DNA of 64,000 nt from Limnoperna fortunei (GCA_944474755.1 OX104112.1:89603756-89667755); one strand, 5' to 3'; positions 1-14,292 are shown, counted from the stretch's first letter. The notes: generated by a model from the letters alone, not told the origin. A program made the numbers and translations.

Positions 1-3000
1 GGTGAACATATTTTTTTATTCGTCATTAGAGAAGTTCATCTTGGACCTATAATTGGATGTTGTTAGATCTTCACAGCGACAATAACAAAAAGGGGAGCTT
101 GTTAAAGATTTAATTTTAATTAGATTGGTTTCTCTTGTGCTGTCAACATACATACTTGTCATGTACAATGTCGAAATATTTTTACAACTGTACTCGCATT
201 GCACGCAAATGGAGAAAATTATAAACACATGTGTATATATACTAAATTCATTGTCATCAATCGGTTCTAAATCTGATTTTATTAATACATTTGTAACATT
301 CTGACATTTTTATCAATAAGTTATACCTGTTAAGCATATATATATTTTGAAGGCATATTTTTTAAACTGTTTTGTAAAAAAAACATTCTTTTTTAATTAT
401 TACCGATGTTGGAGTAATCTATGTCCGTTTGCCTTTTTTATCGTTTAAGAAGATAGAGTATAATGGTTTATTATTAACGATACAAAAGTCACAGTCTGTG
501 TTTTTTTAAAATTAAATTCATAGTTTATGTTCAGTCACTTAAATGAGATAATCTATTGTTTTAACTTGAAAACTTGCTTATAGATAATGAAACTAAATAT
601 CTAAAGTTGCGGCATCTAACAGATGAAATTTATTTTAAAGATTTTATTTATGGAACAGAATTTAAATACAAAATAACAAAGCAATCGCCAACAGAAAACT
701 CACACAAAACAAGGAACAAACCCAGAAAACATACATCAAACACAATAAGCAAAATTACTCCGTTTAATCAAATGGGTAATATCAGATGACCAGAATGGAA
801 AGCAGACTAGTATTTTGCTTCGCTAGTGCTACTCCTTGTGCTAGTTACTGTCCATTAGTGTGAGTCCACGGACGAATATCTGTTGCCATTTCAGTGACAT
901 ATATCAAATACTAATACATAAAGAAGCAAGTAAGTCATGATGACAACAAAATAATCATTATCTAAACACCAGCATGATTGTATCAAATTGTATGAATGCA
1001 GTAAACCTTGCTTCGTAGACTTGCCTTTCAAGAAGACATTAATATGTCATCAAATGTTACCAAGGTTTGAAATTTAATACGCCAGACACGTAATAATTTT
1101 TTTTTGGAAAAAAAAGAATTTATAGCCCGATAATATCGGACAAGCTGTGATACATATACTCCATAAGTGTTTGTTGCAAGAATTACTAAACAGAATTTAT
1201 GCAAAATAACAGACGTCTTGTGTGTATTTATTTTTCCCGATTTTTGTTGTCAGTTCAAAATGTATAGAATACAATAGGAAACTGCATTTTCTGTTAATCT
1301 CAATGTCATGGAGATACATTTGTAAACATGTCAGTGAATTGTTAAATTACAAAACAGTCAATATAGAAAACGCTCAAATTAAGCAACTCCTCCAGCTTTT
1401 TTGTCTGTCCTATACAGTACCAAGCTTAAATAAAACTGTCTAGGATGAATTCATAAAACAGCTAACCAGTCCAAATAGACACAATAACAATAAACAGAAA
1501 AAACTACAAAAAAAACAATATCACATATAAATGAATACAATAGGCTTAACCAATGCTTCTAGAAGGAACGAATTTTCTTCATCATTACGAAATTATTCGT
1601 GCTTTTATTGTGTTGCTTTTATTATAAGGTTTGGTAGACAAACTATTGAATTGTCAAAGATGTGCAGATTAATACTTACCGTGTAACTTTTGCTAAGCTA
1701 TAAATAATTTAAAACAAAAACCTGACATATTTTATATATTTTTCTTGCCAGTTTTTATAAAATAGGTATGTTTCGTTTAATGTTAATAGCTTATTATGTG
1801 CTACGTTATGTCGAAACAATCACATATGGGGTATTTGATAAGGGATTGCATCGTTTAAAATTAACATACGCTAGACAACCACTATTATATTTTTTGCCGA
1901 CTGGAGGCATGGAACTAAAATCCAACATTTAAACGCTCATCCTTACTAAACTAAAACCAGCGCTTAAGGTTAAATATTTAAAACAAACACCAAAATTCAA
2001 AAATAGCGTTAAGCTGTTATGCTTTCAAAAGAATTTTTAGATAAAATCCGGTTAAAGAACCATTTTGAGTTTAAACGTCTTTTGTACGTTTCTACTTCCT
2101 TTCTCAACACACAATTAAATAGAGATTTCGGATCATTCAGTTCTTCGTAGTATAAATTATTACCATATCTCCTCTCCTGTAAAGCAAACAACTGTGTTTT
2201 TATCGTCTTATAAAGGATGAATTCTTCTGCTGTATACAGCAACGAGACTGGAAACAACCCTTAATTAGTGGTACAAATTATCAAAGTAGTAACTAGATAT
2301 TTTGTATTTCAATAACGTTTGTGAAGTAATTCAGTTTCACGTTATGATTGACTTTAAATCGGGTCAACTTGCCATCGAAACAAAATATTTAACCTAAAAA
2401 ATTAGCCGAACTAATATTGGTCAAATGGTAAACCAAATGTTCAGGACTTATAATGCTGAATCAATATCAGATTTTGGTACAAATTGTTATATTTGTCATA
2501 TTATGATTAGCTGAAACACACTTTTGTTCATGTCCAAACAATTTATTAACATAAGTGGTCAAAATAAATTAAAGAATATTATTCACAAAAAGTTCTCTTT
2601 TGATTATTTACCATAACATTTTGTGTCAGTGAAGAAAAGAACGATGACTATCAACACTAAATTATATGAATAACTTTTCGTTATTCATTTAAAACATGTT
2701 TCTAATCAAATTGGAATATCCTGTCTGGCATTTTGTAAAATTCTTTTCAATGGTATTAGTAAGAATTCAGCCACAAACGAACAACATTAAAATAGTAGCA
2801 TATGAAGACATAAAAGCAGCTTGCTGAAAGCGTGATATTTGAATATTTGTGAGGAACCTATATCCCGTTTCATGTGTTATCGTCTAATAACTAAAAGACA
2901 TGCACTATATAAAAAATAAATAATTTTAATTTTATCAACAAAGAAATACTTTAATATTTTTCACAAGTTAAATAAACTGCAAAATTTAAATCATTCTCTT

Positions 3001-3682
3001 ACAATTTCCGGACTGAAATTAATTTGTTTATTGAATTATCTCTGTTGTTTCCGCATATATTTATTTAATAGACAATAAAATATCCACATTACCTATGATT
3101 AAAAACAGGGGAAAATATTTATGTTCCCGGAAAATGAAATGATACTGCAAAACCAAAAACGTAAGTAATAGTTTTCTACAAAATAGAAATAACAAATTAA
3201 ACTTGCAGAATGGGTTGAAAGTTTTGAAGCATTCCTTTTCATTTGATTTTAAGCGCTGTTTGTTTTTAAAATATATGTTTGCCTTCAAAAAATTATAGTT
3301 GAATATTTCGAAATTTATTATTATACTTGTACAAAACGAATAAGGAAAATATATAAGGGCACGTCCAATTGTATATTTCCCCCAACAAGTAGTTACTGTT
3401 TAAAATACTTTTTGGAATAATTTGAATAGCAGCAGCATACAGAAACTAATGCTACAAAATAAAATACATCAAATTCTTGTCATTACAGCAAAAAAACCCC
3501 GATGACTTCAAACCCAATGATAACAGTTATATTTAACAATGGGTTCAATTCCTAAAAATTATTTTAAATAATTATGCATACCATTGGTAAAAAGAAGCAA
3601 TAAAAAGAAACGGAAGCATTATAAAACTATTTCCATATATTAAAATGCTCTGTACATGCAGTAAAACAGTAACTTTAAAGTG
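1..3682. other. AT-rich flank 3' of the tetraspanin gene
   Basis: No gene is supported here apart from one orphan terminal-exon-like ORF at 2009-2179, listed separately. The other open frames are short, have no recognisable motif and lack convincing splice context. The tetraspanin 3' UTR must lie here. A reverse-strand AATAAA at about 3314-3319 is one possible polyadenylation signal, but it is unproven. Confidence 0.5.
2009..2179 (-). other. Orphan terminal-exon-like ORF
   Basis: A reverse-strand reading frame of about 56 codons ends with TAA at 2009-2011. It is preceded by a good pyrimidine-rich acceptor (TTTGCTTTACAG), after which the frame begins ERRYGNN. The stretch is rich in charged and aromatic residues, including YYEELNDPKSL and KWFFNRIL, unlike the low-complexity shadow frames nearby. 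No family is recognised. It lies about 1.5 kb downstream of the tetraspanin stop on the same strand. It could be a last exon of an unseen gene, a pseudogene fragment or chance. Confidence 0.2.
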
Positions 3683-6600
3683 TTAGTCATCCATGTGACC
3701 GACTTTACCCTTTCCAGCCTTGCAGGCTATCCAACAGGATAAAAATATTATCACAGCCTGTAATAATAAAGGAGAAGTGTCAGTACAAAACATTGGTTTA
3801 TTTAGTATCCAAATATTTTCCTATATGCAGTTGAACGTAGAGTCAGTTAAAAAAACAGTACGCATTGAAAATAATACAAATGTTTCAATAAAGATGTTTA
3901 ACATCAAACATGCAGTATATTAGTTATATTTCAAATGGGAACAACTTTATTGGATAAACTGAGATGCACATATTGACAAGAAATTGTGACTGCAACTAGT
4001 TAAGAAACAAAAGTTGGGTAAGGACAGAGTATTATTTTCTTCAGTTTAATAAACCTCACTTATATTGCACAAATAAATCATACCTCGATCAGAGAAACCA
4101 GTATAACTGTAGTCATTACATACTTGTTGTACTTTTCTACATAGGACCAAAGTACATCATAACATCCCTGTATAAAAAAGACAATTTTTAATTTCACAAA
4201 CAATTTGACCATTATCCAGTTTCTGTCTCGATGACAATAGTTGATATTTTCTTTTTCATTCATCCATTCCCTTGAAATTAATATCAGATCGACTATTTTC
4301 TATTCAATAGTTTTTTTCGATCAAGCAATTCAGAATCACATAGTTCCTACTAAAAATAAAATAAGTCAGCTCTCTAAATTTAATAGATTTTCAACAAAAT
4401 AATTTATTATATATTAAAAACGTTAGATAATAAAACTTTCATTTTAACAAAAAACAGTCAGTTTTAATTACGATGTCAACTGCTCTTATTAGTTGCCGGA
4501 CATAGACTAAAATCCAACAAATTTGCTTTTGCATATATAAGTTCATTGCAGTTGAATTCAAAGTTAACTGTAAGCTTTAAAACATGACAAACAAAACAAA
4601 TTAATGGTCATTTGTGACACAGAAATTCAGTAAAGGTCAACTAAATCATCCAATGTGTCTTAATTTTGATTATAACATACCTTAATTGTCAATTTTGTTT
4701 GTAGGTCAAGGTCTACCTAACTGTCTCAGTGGTATCCTTAATATCAATTTAAATCAGGTAGATGTGATTAACATAAGCACGTCATCTATATAGCGGAACA
4801 TTAATTTGAAGGAGAGAGTTAACCTTTTGTCCTTGTTATACAACATTCGTCTTGTATAAATCAAAATGCAGGTCGCAACCCTGAATGTCAAAATAAAATG
4901 TTAATATTTGGCTTTCTCTAACTAACGTTGTTTATAATTGATGCCCCGTGTGTTTTGATGTATTTTGTTAATTATTTGTATAAAAATAATAAAAACTGTC
5001 AATATTTATAAAGTAAACAAGATTTTATAAATAACTAATAAATACTACAATATAAGACGCTTGCGCTTTTCCACAGAAGTAGCAACAATTTAAACTGTGT
5101 CACGATCAAAGGTTAGACCAAAAATCAATTGACTGAAGAACACAAAAAATGTTCAAAAATCAATCGTTGTGCCAAGGATGGTGCCTCTTACAATTCTAAA
5201 AGGCATTTTCAAAAGCTTGTCGATAAGCCTTTGCTTTTGATCTGTAACAGTGTGATTTCTAATTCTGGTACTTACATAATTAGGTCAAAGTTACCAACAA
5301 ACCCCATTGAGCGCATCTTTCTTTTCTTGTGACACTCATCATGCAACTCACAGTCATAAACGAAGAAATGTCACCAACGAGAAAAGAGACCCCTAAACAT
5401 GTTAACATCTGTGAACAGAATATACGTCACGATTTGTGTGACAGACCCCTATAATGCTCAACCCATTTATGATGGCGACCGTAAATGTACAACATAAACT
5501 TTCAAAAAGTCTTTCTAACAGCAGCAATCGTCTGTATAAGAAATCTCTTTATTGATCGCAGCCAATGAATATCTTATAAGATCCATATGTGGGTGCAGAA
5601 ATAATATTAGACAGAAAGCTGTAGATTTACGTCATTTCGCCGGACGTATATTTTGTAGCCAATCCGGACACCGCTGTCAATAACAAATGGCAATTGAAAC
5701 ACAAAAAGCACAGTAAACAGTCTATTATGTCTCTAATCGCAAGTTTACTGTTGCTCTGTTGTCGTAAAATACCTTGAAATACTTTAAATACTTTAAATGA
5801 AATGTGTAAAAGAATGGTGAGTAGCCATAGGTATGGTTTTTTTTAATTCCAGACCACTAGACACGAAATATATTGGGTGGATAAAATAGTCCTGCATTTT
5901 TAAGTCCACTTCGGGAGCCTAAATAATACCTCAAACTAAACAAGGGTATCTATAACTCTTAACTTCCTTCAAATGAGTTATAGATCTTCAATCTGTTACA
6001 CAAATTGTAAAGAACAATATCTTATTGGAAGCAACACAAGATTGTTTGGGATTTCAATATCCACATCAGATCTAAGCTATTTCCAGAGTGGCTAATTCTC
6101 CGTAACTATGTAGTCTATGTAATATTTCATCGAAGATTAATTTTATGAAAAAAGATTTTATAGATAGTTACATATAAGACTTTAAAGAAATAAGGACTAT
6201 CAAATTAATTTTCGTAGCTTGTTATAAGAATGAAAAAACTGACTCGTAGTTTTTTTGTGTCTCCTTCTTTGAAATCGTGTAAGGCTACGTGGTACCACCA
6301 CATTAAAAATCAACAGACTTGTATTATTGCAAATTCTATGTTGATTGACCGTAACATATATTCGCTTTTACTTACAGTTTGAAAGTTCGAATTGTCTGGT
6401 TTTGGATTTACAGCGCAATCAAAGTCAGTTGCAGTTGCTCCTGTAGGTAAATTCTTGCAGCAAACAAGGGGTGTATTGAGTTTGACTGATGGCATAGTTA
6501 TTTGTGTGCTCCATTTTGATGCATGTGTAAAATCTTTGTTGTTGTCAACCCCACAGCATGAAAACTAAAACAAAGTCAAGTTGATAAATACAAAGCGTTT

Positions 6601-9600
6601 TGTATATAAGATACCAATAAAAAAAGTCGGCAACATTTATTAACTTTTAAAGACATACATAAATATGCAAGCAGTTTGTTGTCTTTTATTTATATAGTCC
6701 GTTTAAACATAAGATATTGTGTTCTTCATTCAAATTAGCTAAAGAAACTATATAAAAACCGTATTTGTATGTCGTGTTTGCAATGGCCCTTAATCTTTGA
6801 GCGACAAGCAAGCAATATTGCAAAAACATATTCCTCCTAATGATTGTTTTGACAACTACATTTTGATCGTTGGTTAATCGCTTTTCAACGATGATAACTT
6901 GTAGTCGTTCTGAATATAAAGCTGTAATATTGCTTGCTGGATAGTACAAACCCAACAATTTAGTTAAATTTGTTTCTGATGTAATCCCAAAATATTCAAA
7001 ATATTAATAACGTACCTCTGTCATTACAAAGTTCCAAGCCAAACTAACAAAATCCAAACCTTTTAATCCCCCATAAGATTCCTCTAACGTTTTCTTCAAA
7101 TTTGGTTTCACTTTGTCGTCGATCTGAAACGATACGATTTATTGACCTTTATTTTAATTTTTAACCATTAAAACACAGAAAAGTCTGAGAACCCTAATTG
7201 TACATGTTCAGGGAAATACTTTGAGGTTCAAGTTATGCATGCCTGGCTATATAACAATTTATTCCGACGCAGTTGGTATATTTTCTAATTATGACTTTTG
7301 AGCTAAAAGACGCTTACCCATCCTATAACATCCTATAATTGAAGACAAACTTGCATTTTGATTGGACAGTAAAAAATTCTGCGTTCGAACAATCTACTAT
7401 GGTAACCTCTGAAAAGAATTCCTATTTGCATTTCTAAATTATTATTCCAGCAGATTGGTGTTTTAAAACAATTGTACCTCGGGTACATAATTGTATACAA
7501 AAATGTACCTCTGGTACATACTTATTTACAAAAATGTAACTCGCCATTTGTTTTGGCGAGAAATTGTAAGAATAAGACCAATCAACGTAAGTGATCCCCA
7601 TTTAGAACTATTTTATGAATCTGTTACGTCGCCGTCGTCACGTAAAAAACACGTCCACTGCCAACTAGATTTCGATCTGGGATAGCCCAAATTTACACAG
7701 GGTACAATTTTTCGCAACAACAAACGGCGAGGTATATTTTTGTAGTACCCTATACGACAAAGACCAATTCAGCTATTTACCTCTCCCACACACATTCATG
7801 AAAGAAAACGTTAATGTTTCTTGTCTCTTACTTTTGTTTGATAAATTTTTTAAAGTGTATTTTTCTTATTGGTGTTTGTTCAGTTTCCGTTCTACTTTAC
7901 ATACATCTCTAAGAGTTAAATGCGTCGACTATCTTTTTTAAAGACAGTACTTGTTTTATAAAATAAAATTAAAGAAAGATACAATCGGATCACCTCGATT
8001 ATTTCCTCCTAAAACTAATCCCACAACGAAACTTGATCGAAATTTAGGTATATGGTGCACGGAAGGTTAAATTAAAATATTTACTATACAACCAAATAAC
8101 TGTACAACACATTAACAGTTGTTACATTTTCGGAAGAACAGGTTTATGTATTCATTGTATGTGTTCCTCAAACTTATTAGCAAAGTATTTCAAAGTAGGT
8201 GTTGGGCAAATATAAAAAAGATGAAATTATTTTTACAAAACTTCAGGTCGCTCTTAACCCGATGCATTGGAATTCTACGATGATGTTTATATCTACATGA
8301 AATGAGAAAACAGTTTTTGTTTTACATTTGTACAGATTCAGTTATATAAATTCTAGACCTAATGAATTACGAAATATTAACGAGTGAATTATATTTGTTT
8401 CTTCCTTTGTGTTAATATAATTAAATGTCTTACATTTATTAAAATACTAGATTTATTTGTTACTCAATTGATTGACATTTGTAGAAGAGAGATGGCAAAC
8501 AAACAGACAAAGAGGTGTGACTTACTATATCTCGTTTGTTTAAATACAATCCTGCCAGGGTGACCATTGCAACAAGCATGATGAATATAATCACAGAATA
8601 CTGTAAACATGCAAAATAACAATTTTGGTAAATTTATAGGTAGATCATAACAACTCCACACTTATTACATTTTATGAATATTTTTTTTGCTAATGTATTA
8701 GGATATGTGTCATAGTAAATTCAGTTTTATAAACATTATTTTCTGTACCAATAAATCGTACCTGTGTCATTTAATACTTTTAATATTAATACTAAAAGAA
8801 AACATTTGTTTCGTACTTCTCTTCTACATTTACCATTTAAGAACCACCTTCGTTCGGTAGTTTGCATCATGTTTGGCTGGTCTGCAGAAGATTTCTGTTG
8901 CGTTTAACCCAGTAAATCTAGCAAACTGACTCCTTAAAAACGTGTTGTCTTGTACAAAGAATGAAATTATGAATTACAAGATCTTTTTTTAGCAGTGATA
9001 TAGATATATAAGTGCTAGCTTGACATTACACATCACACACTCTATAATAACAAAAACTTTCAAGTGTTTCAAGTCAGTTGTAGTATTTTCGTGATTTACA
9101 ATAAAACTCTTCATACCACATAGAGAAATATTCGAATTTTGTAGCAAGCTCCGCACATGCCCAGTAAAACAATGACCAACATCACAGAACCTATTACTAT
9201 CAATGCGATAGCAATGTCCTTCAAGATATCTTCTATTATATGAGCAACTTCATCCACTTTGTCCAAATTAGCATTTGACCCTAATCCTACTTGTCCCAAA
9301 GGCCCAGATGCTACAAACAAAGGAATACGTGTAATATCAAATGTTATATATATTTGGTTGGTTGTTAATAATGACAATACTTTTATGATTTATTGTGTTA
9401 CGATACATGTTTAATCATTTCCGTCTTCAAAAGGTGATCAAGAATAAAATTATTTTTCTGATTTCTGTGCGATTATTTGACATCAAATAAGTTATCCTTT
9501 ACTTGGTTTTGTACATTTAATCGTGATTACATTTAGACAACTCCGTCAGTCGGTATTTATGGTGTTCATATGATTTTGTACATTTATTTGTGATAATATT

Positions 9601-11908
9601 TTACATTTAGACAAGTTCTTTAATCCGTCTTTAACGGTGTTTGTGTGATTTTGTACATTTATTTTGGATAATATTCTTACATTTAGACAAGTTCGTCAGT
9701 ACGTCTTTTGTGGTGTTCATATGATTTTTTACATTTATTTGTGATAATATTCTTACATTTAGACAACTCTTTCAATCCGTCTTTTACGGTTTTAAGAGCA
9801 TCATCTAGATACGGTTTAACTTTTTCAAATCCAAACTTCAAGACCATTCCAAGTCCAAATATTACCATTCCTACTAACTAAAATAACAAAAAAAACTATA
9901 CAAAACTGTTAAATAACTTTGCATAAAAACAAGGCGGTCCATTTTATAGTAAAGCATTTATTTATATGCGGTATTATGTTTATGTTCATTTCATAGTTTG
10001 CGATTGGATAAAGTTATGACATACATTTGCGGATAAATTTTAACCCGTGTGATCTTGTGGTACATTGGTAAGTTAATATAATGCATATACAATTAATAGG
10101 TGGTCAACCTACATACAATTAATTCGTATGGTCAATCTACATTTTCGTCAAACGTGTTCTAATTATTATGAATAATTTCAAATATGTACAAACATAATTT
10201 GTTGGTACAGATATGTGTGATAAATAGTATGATTTACTTCTCGCATATTATTAATACAATTCTTGCTTTTACATCATTATTTACCAGTGAATTGATACGC
10301 TCGGAATTAACCGTTATAAAATGAAACTCCATATAAACGACACAAACACCAAACAAATACCCCATTCCCCACTGACAATATATTCGGTACATTATTGATA
10401 AATGGTTTAAACTGAGCATTAACACGTCAAATCGTCAATTTCTAGTAGGCCTTGATTGACAGATTTATCATATAGTATAAATCTGACATGTTCAAAACCT
10501 AATAATGTTATTTTGAAATGATTTAAACTTCAAAGTAACTAATGAAGGAAATGAAAGGCATAATAAGTAAAATTATGGCTACAGGCCAATGTTTTTAAGC
10601 ATTGAGAAACTAGGATTAACAATCTTCCTGACTGTTCTGATGGCCTATCATAGAGAGGAAAGGGCAATAATTTAATGAATGTGAAGTTCTAAACTGTAAT
10701 TATAAAATAAAAACCATAAGAAAGTAACAAAATGTTGTGTGTGTGTGTGGGGGGGGGGGTGTGCACTGTTTTTAAATGTTTGAATGTGGTTCAACGCCAC
10801 TTTTAGTCATTTTCAGCTACATGTATATCAGGTGTTAAGGTTTTATTGTATTATTAGAGGAGAAAGTCCAGACACAATTGTCGACGGTCGGCAGGAAAAC
10901 TGCCAACTGTCAGTGAAGGTTGTAGTCGACGAAACCGTGCAACAGTATGTCTTGAACCCGCTGAGTTTGTGTTGACATGTTAATGCCAACAATTCTAGTT
11001 AGTCAAGAACAATTACACTTCACTTCGGTATAATTAATCGTTTATTTAATAACATTTCAATGGAAAACCCAATTTAGCAAAATGAAACAGAAGTTGTATC
11101 CTCTTGAAATGGATAAACTGCAAAAAGTTTAAGCAACAGGTCATATAAAGCTTAATAATCTTTATGACAAGTGCCATGCAAATTAACCTTAATGTCATTT
11201 GAATAGTCTTACCCATATGGATAATAAATATCAAGGCAAAAACAATTTAACTCTAATAAAAAAGTCAACTTTTCTAAATTCGACCATATCAACAGACATG
11301 TAGAGAATATAGAAGAAACACGAATATGGAGTGTTATTAACGTCGGTTACTAAGAGTTGTGAGCTGATCGAATGACGTCTCCTTGTTTTTATACAATTGT
11401 TCATGGACGTATATCTAGTTTGTTTTATAACAAATATCAACTAGCAATTCTTATGATAAAGATTATACTTTTAAAGAATCTCTTATTTCTGTAATTCTTT
11501 TATATATATAAAATATATTGCTGCTTTTGCAATAGTAGACACTTGCTCGGCGTTTCATTTACAGAATGGATGTCTATGAAAGGAATCGAATTTAGTGTTT
11601 ACGGCATCCCTCGGTAGTAAGATAGAACTTTAGTTGTATTGTTATTTCTCAATTCTTGTAGCGTTATGTCCTTTTACGCTACAAATATAAATCTGCTGAT
11701 CTGATGAATGTGTGCAATAACTGACTTGTAGTATCTGTAAAATTATTTTTTTTTTATTGCCATCGTTTTGTGAAAGGCGTATGAAATGGCTAAAAATTTC
11801 ATCGTTAAAGTTGCATAAACATTAAATTCTTGTAGATGTTCTACTTACCAGAAATACTATATTTATTAAAATGATAATGAATCTTCCACACGTTGACAAA
11901 CAGTCCAT
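3683..11908 (-). CDS. Tetraspanin (8 coding exons, 301 aa)
   Basis: Exons in transcript order are 11908-11849, 9877-9757, 9310-9117, 8600-8526, 7123-7016, 6564-6376, 4167-4084 and 3757-3683 (stop at 3685-3683). All junctions are GT-AG, all phases agree, and the total is 906 bp. Exon 1 opens with MDCLSTCGRF and, with exon 2, forms TM1. Exon 3 holds TM2 (about residues 93-115) and the juxtamembrane CGACYK. The 75-bp exon 4 is TM3. Exon 6 begins FSCCGVDNN, and the large loop has six cysteines (189, 190, 221, 222, 236, 251), with GC at the start of the 84-bp TM4 exon. The tail ends in GKGKVGHMDD. Exon sizes of 75 and 84 bp for TM3 and TM4 are a family signature. Tetraspanins organise membrane microdomains with integrins and other receptors; this one's partners cannot be read from sequence. 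Tail cysteines and CGAC are candidate palmitoylation sites. The orthology group was not resolved. Confidence 0.94.
7471..7545. repeat. Short degenerate tandem repeat in a tetraspanin intron
   Basis: About two and a half copies of a roughly 37-bp unit carry the word GTACCTC(G/T)GGTACATA followed by an A-rich stretch (TACAAAAATGTA). It lies in the intron between the TM3 exon and the first large-loop exon. The overlapping open frame is not considered coding. Confidence 0.4.
9531..9790 (-). repeat. Four tandem ~75-bp repeats spanning the exon-2 splice donor
   Basis: The motif ATTTAGACAA recurs at 9531, 9605, 9681 and 9757 (spacings 74, 76, 76), each time followed by a CGTCTTT- or CGGTATT-like block and a TGTACATTTATT-like block. 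The copy at 9757 is the real 3' end of tetraspanin exon 2 plus its donor. The other three are intronic copies of that exon end, two of them with altered donors. Confidence 0.8.
10736..10761. repeat. GT microsatellite followed by a G homopolymer
   Basis: A short (TG)n run passes directly into about eleven consecutive G bases. It lies in the long first intron of the tetraspanin, next to a SINE remnant. Confidence 0.7.
10772..10985 (-). mobile_element. Degenerate tRNA-derived SINE remnant in tetraspanin intron 1
   Basis: The left end matches the 3' end of the full SINE at 20230-20497: TTTGAATG-GGTT-AACGCCACTTT followed by TTTTCAGCTA. The middle has the GGCAGGAAAACTG core word. A B-box-like reverse complement (CTTGAACCCGC) lies near 10952-10962. 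The copy is heavily diverged and reads as reverse strand. Confidence 0.6.
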
Positions 11909-12159
11909 TTCTCTCAGTGTACTCAGTTTTGATTGATTGAATGATTATTTAACGTTCAGCAAGTATGCAGTGTTTTAGATGAATATCGTACACTGTCTAT
12001 TTGTTATTAGATAAACAAAAGATAATCGTCTTGGCATTCGAAAATGTGTAAATATGGATTTTCTTTTGAAGACAATGTCAATTCGAAATGATTGAAAATT
12101 TGCAATCTATCAATTTTATATGTAACAACACAATTTACATGACGATTTGTTATCAAAAT

Positions 12160-14232
12160 CATACAAACCAAGCAATGACAAACTTAACCCGAACTAACCT
12201 TAATATTTTATATAAAACGTATTATCTTCCGCGCACTACGTTCTAGCTTATGTATATTAACCAAAACAGAAAGAAAAATTTATATTCTCAAAAATTTGCG
12301 TAACTGAGATGATATTAATATTTTAATGTCAGTTATACAGTTCAGAGTTTTAATGGGTATAAAAAACGCCTAACTCTTGAATTTAATTCAATCTTTAAAC
12401 TTTTTCTAGTCCCTGCTACTTAGTACTATCTGCGAGCTGACCGGACGTCGTCAATGGTCGTAGCTACACCAGTGAATTACAAAATGCAGTCATTAAACTA
12501 ATATGTCCACCTGAGCCTGGGGATTTTTTAGAATGTACCAGACATCCTTACTTTTGTGTAGTACTGAGATTCCTGAATCAACTTATTGTGATCAGATGGT
12601 GCATAGGACCTGCTAAACTGGAAGCGAGACTTGTCTTGTGATTAGTTAAATTCATGTTGTAGAGCAGATATGACAATACACGTGTGTACACAAACCGGAA
12701 TAAGATGTTCGAAGAACTGCGTTTTTTGATGTCGACAATTTCGAGCGGAAGTGTGATGATTCGTGGTACCACATTCATGAAAGTTCAACTTGTTTAGACT
12801 TCCAGAAACCTTAACGCCGCTCGATACAAAGATTAGGTTTTTACACAGCATATCCATATTCTGTAGTTAAAATGATTATTATAATTTTGTATTGACATGA
12901 GATCTGGCTTTTTGTATTTCTTTTATATTTAATTGTCTGCTTTTATACCTCATTTAAAATTAAAAACCTCGGGCTTCAATAAATAAAATCTAAATACACT
13001 GTAGGTCTTTTTGCACAAATGATAAATGTTCAAATAAGAAACAAATTTTATTAATATTTTCTAAGGTTTCGAGTTTTAATACGCTAAAAGTAGTAAAATA
13101 GTAAATGGTAATATTTAAAAAAAATAATTATCAATACATTTCAACAATTAACGAGTACAACTAATATTTATCTCAGTACATGGAGAGTTGCCAGTCCTGT
13201 TCCCATGCCTGACGCATCCGCAGTAAGTGGATAGATGAACCATTATTGCTAGGGGTTATCAGTTTATACTCCAAACACCTAATTGAATAAAAATATTTAC
13301 GCGATGTCGGAAAATTCGCGGAAGCGAATCGCATCATGGCTGCAAATGATACGCATTGCGAAATAATTTTCAAGTGTAATTGGCCGTTGTTTTGGGTGTG
13401 AAGGATGATCGGAGTTTTGCAGGATGTACAATAATAATGCATACTCGATGGGAGTCGGTGTTTTACTAACACAATTCCCTTTTCTTGGCGGCACAATATT
13501 TTGTCATAGTGGTGGGAAAATATGTTTCTTTCAAACAGTTTGCCATTGTGCAGGATATGCCCTAATTCATGAAACTTTATTAGCAAATCAGCAAAAATAT
13601 TTGAACAATAAACAAAAACAATATACAGTTTTTTAAATGCATGGATTTACAGGCCACCATACAAAATATTGGTCAGATCAGCGGCCGAAGGCCATACGGT
13701 GGTTCATATGTACGGGGTTACATTTTTTGGTCTATTGCATGCACATTTATTGTTTTTTAAATAATGACCCAAACTAAGTGCTGTAAAAGACGGTTGAGTT
13801 TTACTATCAGGGACACAAATCATAACAAAGGTTTTACATGGAATAGCAATTCAACTGAGAAACTGAATCATGATGTTTTATTAACTTATCTGTGTTACAG
13901 AATTTTAAAGCCGGAATTTTAATACCAAGTATTGGTTCCGTTTCAGACCATATGGATCGTTTTCAGTCCATATTAGATCTGTTTCTTTCTGTTTTGGACC
14001 TGTGTTTACGTAATAAGCCAATGATTGGACAATGTGTTTGACAATATTTGCTAATAAACAACTGGTTTATAATCTTAAAGATTAATGTTGTGTTATACTT
14101 ATTTGTTGAGTTAGTACAAATATTATCACTGAAGCTACTAATTGTCCGAAAAAATAACTATTTTTCTGTATTCGTTTTGTGTCATAATATAAAAGACTTC
14201 CGTTGTTGTAAATTTCAGATAATTTTACTTAC
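12160..14232. other. Region between the two alternative first exons
   Basis: This stretch holds no supported gene. It has somewhat higher GC near 12411-12860 and 13180-13460, where overlapping reverse-strand frames (13173-13586 and 12578-12857) have no recognisable domain. A small palindrome, GGCCGAAGGCC, lies near 13682-13692, flanked by CCACCATAC and its imperfect inverse. If exon 14233-14292 is used, this is intron. Confidence 0.4.
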
Positions 14233-14292
14233 CAGGAATATTATATTTAAAACCACAATAAGGATTCTCCCACATGTTGACAAGCAGTCCAT
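14233..14292 (-). CDS. Alternative (duplicated) first coding exon of the tetraspanin
   Basis: A second 60-bp exon of 20 codons starts ATG at 14292 and ends with a GGTAAGT donor at 14233/14232. It encodes MDCLSTCGR followed by a hydrophobic run, closely matching the exon at 11908-11849, and it ends in the same phase 0, so it can splice to the same exon 2 at 9877. The sequence upstream of both exons is also alignable, for example a shared AGATAAT-GTCTTGG block and a TTTGTTATCAAA block. A segmental duplication of promoter, 5' UTR and exon 1 is therefore likely. It gives either an alternative promoter with a slightly different TM1 or the relic of a partial gene duplication. Confidence 0.82.

Noticed and set aside
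13173..13586. 137-residue reverse ORF
   Set aside because: No recognisable domain, overlapping frames open on both strands, and it lies between two tetraspanin first exons. At most a decayed fragment.
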